Below are positions 62,210 to 64,000 of a stretch of DNA of 64,000 nt, piece after piece. The stretch is taken from the NCBI GenBank assembly GCA_030537455.1, contig JAUNMR010000003.1:109232-173231 (forward strand). Direction: 5' to 3'. The DNA is from Planctomycetia bacterium (lineage in GTDB: Bacteria > Planctomycetota > Planctomycetia > Pirellulales > Thermoguttaceae). The notes beneath the pieces are model-generated. The model was not told the origin of the DNA. It did not search any database and saw only the letters and a list, made by a program, of their open reading frames with translations. Numbering within the stretch: position 1 is the first letter of the stretch; every line of letters begins with the position of its first letter. A program made the translations under genes and the position numbers.

Positions 62210-63868
62210 ATGAGTTACAAAATGAGACCTGACAAGTTCTTACTACGTTTGTTCATATTACTCCTGGTCGTCTCGACGATGACGCAAGCGCGCACGAAAA
62301 GCGTTGCAATGGAAGGTCCCACTGGGATCAAACGCGTCGTGATTATCGGCGTAGACGGCGGCGGCGCGTTCTTCCGTGAGGCTGACACGCCCAACCTCGA
62401 TAAAATCTTTGCCAATGGCGCGGTCAGTTACGACGTTCTAACCTCTAAACCGACGATTAGCGCGCAGTGCTGGGGGTCAATGTTACATGGCGTCACGCCG
62501 GAATTTCACCGTCTCACCAACTCGATCGTCTCCTCGCAACCCTATCCGCCCGACAGTGCGTTCCCCTCGATCTTCCGCGTCGTGAGAGAAAACGATCCAG
62601 ACGCGAAAATGGCGTCGTTCTGCAACTGGAACCCCGTTAATATCGGGATTATTGAGGACGGTCTGGGAATTGTCAAGGGAACCGGAAACGACGCGAATGT
62701 CACCGCGCAAGCGTGCGAGTACCTGAAAGAAAACGACCCCACGATTCTCTTTATTCACTACGACGAAGTCGACGGCGCTGGACATGGCGCTGGTTACGGA
62801 ACAGAAAGACACCTCGCGCAAATCCACACTACCGACGGTTACATTCAGCAGGTCTACGAAGCGCTTAAGAATCGCGACATGCTCGACTCCACCCTGTTCA
62901 TGGTCACCGCAGATCACGGCGGTCAAGGTCGTTCCCACGGCGGTTGGACCGACGCGGAAAAGTACATTATGCTAGCGGCGACCGGACCGGGCATTGTGCA
63001 GGGCTCCTTCGATCAGACCGAAGTGCGCGATATTTCCTCGATCGTTCTCTACGCGCTGGGTCTGGCTGACAAACAGCCGGAAACCTGGACTTCGCGCGTG
63101 CCCTCGAACTTCTTCAAAGGCGTCGAAGCGAAAGAACGACCCGTCTATACCGTACAATATCAATTCAAACACCGTGAGCATGAACCGGTCGAAACGCCCG
63201 TGACAGACGCTGGAGTCGCCGCAATCCTCGGGAAAGGACGCGTCCAGGCATACTTTAATTTCGACAATAACGCCCAAAACGTTCTGGGCGTTGTCGACGC
63301 GGTACAAAACGGCAATCTGTACTACGAAGACGGCTACTTCGGTCAAGGGGCGCGCTTCGACGACGGGTATGTCACGCTCAATAAGGCGCAATGTGATAAA
63401 TCTAGCTTCTCCATTGCCTTGTGGATGAAGACCGGCGGAGTCGACACAGACCCCGCGATTCTATCAAATAAGGACTGGAGAAGCGGCTTAGGGAAAGGAT
63501 TTGTCCTCTCGCTGCGCGTCGACGACGTCAAATTCAACCTTGGAAACGCTCAAAAACGATTTGATCCTTGTTACTCGTTGCCCTTCGATTACGTCGACGG
63601 ATGGGTCTATGTCGTTTTAGTTGTGGATCGCGACGCAAACCAAGTGAAATTCTCATACGACTTCGCTGATTTCATAGTACAGGATATTCCCACTGAGCTA
63701 CAAGGGAATGCGTTTGAAACCAATATGCCGGTGAACCTCGGTCAAGACGGAACCGGTCAATACGCCAATCATCTGGGCGCGGTTCTCGACGAAGTCGTAC
63801 TGATTAACGGCGCGCTGTCTAACGACGACCTCGCCAAACTCAAGACGTTCTATCAGAGCGAACGTTAA
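62210..63868 (+). CDS. Exported alkaline-phosphatase-family phosphodiesterase with LamG-like tail
   Basis: 552 residues, with a signal-like segment LLRLFILLLVVSTMTQA (residues about 10-27). The enzyme domain resembles type I phosphodiesterase/nucleotide pyrophosphatases: metal site IIGVDGGG, Thr nucleophile in SKPTISAQCWGSML, HYDEVDGAGHGAGYGT, MVTADHGGQGRSHGGW. Residues about 345-545 form a LamG/concanavalin-like domain (FDNNAQNVLGVVDAVQNG, SFSIALWMKTGG), which may bind carbohydrate. Likely splits phosphodiester or phosphate ester bonds on extracellular substrates; exact substrate unknown. A Met at residue 5 is an alternative start. Confidence 0.85.
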   Translation: MSYKMRPDKFLLRLFILLLVVSTMTQARTKSVAMEGPTGIKRVVIIGVDGGGAFFREADTPNLDKIFANGAVSYDVLTSKPTISAQCWGSMLHGVTPEFHRLTNSIVSSQPYPPDSAFPSIFRVVRENDPDAKMASFCNWNPVNIGIIEDGLGIVKGTGNDANVTAQACEYLKENDPTILFIHYDEVDGAGHGAGYGTERHLAQIHTTDGYIQQVYEALKNRDMLDSTLFMVTADHGGQGRSHGGWTDAEKYIMLAATGPGIVQGSFDQTEVRDISSIVLYALGLADKQPETWTSRVPSNFFKGVEAKERPVYTVQYQFKHREHEPVETPVTDAGVAAILGKGRVQAYFNFDNNAQNVLGVVDAVQNGNLYYEDGYFGQGARFDDGYVTLNKAQCDKSSFSIALWMKTGGVDTDPAILSNKDWRSGLGKGFVLSLRVDDVKFNLGNAQKRFDPCYSLPFDYVDGWVYVVLVVDRDANQVKFSYDFADFIVQDIPTELQGNAFETNMPVNLGQDGTGQYANHLGAVLDEVVLINGALSNDDLAKLKTFYQSER

Positions 63869-63942
63869 ACGCATGCGTCGCATGGCTACGCGCCAGCGGA
63901 GCGCTGAATTGTCTGTCAGACGCCACATACGCTAACCAATAA

Positions 63943-63989
63943 AAACGCCTCAATACCGCAACTTACGCGATATTGAGGCGTTTCCTTTT
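63943..63989 (+). terminator. Terminator after phosphodiesterase gene
   Basis: AAACGCCTCAATA (63943-63955) and TATTGAGGCGTTT (63971-63983) form a perfect 13-bp stem with a 15-nt loop, followed by CCTTTTG. The T-tract is short and interrupted. Confidence 0.8.
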
Positions 63990-64000
63990 GACGTCGTCAC

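Overview
The window looks like chromosomal DNA of a member of the Planctomycetota, probably Pirellulales-like. This rests on the mix of content: an S10-spc ribosomal cluster with no L30 gene, a fused SecDF, a secG-tpiA neighbourhood, a Ser/Thr kinase with a glycine-rich P-loop, a stand-alone FHA protein, zinc-ribbon membrane proteins, xylose-isomerase-like sugar epimerases and many exported carbohydrate-active or hypothetical proteins. The placement is an inference from content; no marker such as 16S rRNA is present. No phage, insertion sequence, CRISPR array or rRNA was seen.

Region 1 (1-12.9 kb, minus strand): secY and the S10-spc ribosomal protein cluster, read right to left as S10, L3, L4, L23, L2, S19, L22, S3, L16, L29, S17, L14, L24, L5, S14, S8, L6, L18, S5, L15, then SecY. 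Sequence signals suggest three transcription units: a promoter before rpsJ, an internal promoter in a long rpsH-rplF spacer, and a terminator plus promoter between rplO and secY. Several spacers carry near-perfect hairpins. rpsC and rplP overlap by 62 nt.

Region 2 (12.9-17.2 kb, minus): yicC-gmk-rpoZ-coaC, then secG and tpiA. Region 3 (17.2-24.1 kb): an exported tyrosine-phosphatase-like protein and an exported gluzincin peptidase (minus), then a TPR lipoprotein, a GNAT acetyltransferase and an exported WbsX/GH99-like protein (plus). Region 4 (24.4-34.8 kb): yajC-secDF, a large exported glycosidase-like protein, a convergent beta-helix protein, and a polyprenyl-type GT2 glycosyltransferase. 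With secY and secG, most Sec translocase genes lie within 28 kb.

Region 5 (34.8-46.3 kb): sstT, a CDF metal transporter, an aldo/keto reductase, rarA, serA, three tandem zinc-ribbon/CD225-like membrane proteins, mdh, tRNA-Leu(CAG) and a MATE transporter. Region 6 (46.4-53.6 kb): an orphan winged-helix regulator in an AT-rich patch, a large Ser/Thr kinase, an ExbD protein without ExbB, and the primary sigma factor. Region 7 (53.5-64 kb): cmk, a GH16 glucanase, an FHA protein, two tandem sugar isomerase/epimerase paralogues, a large exported protein with a degenerate receiver-like segment, and an exported phosphodiesterase with a LamG-like tail.

Most promoters proposed here fit a sigma-70 pattern with a 16-17 nt spacer. 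They are visual predictions. The best candidates for new biology are the zinc-ribbon/CD225 trio, the hairpin-rich ribosomal spacers, the exported receiver-like protein, and the orphan winged-helix gene with its repeated TTGAC elements.
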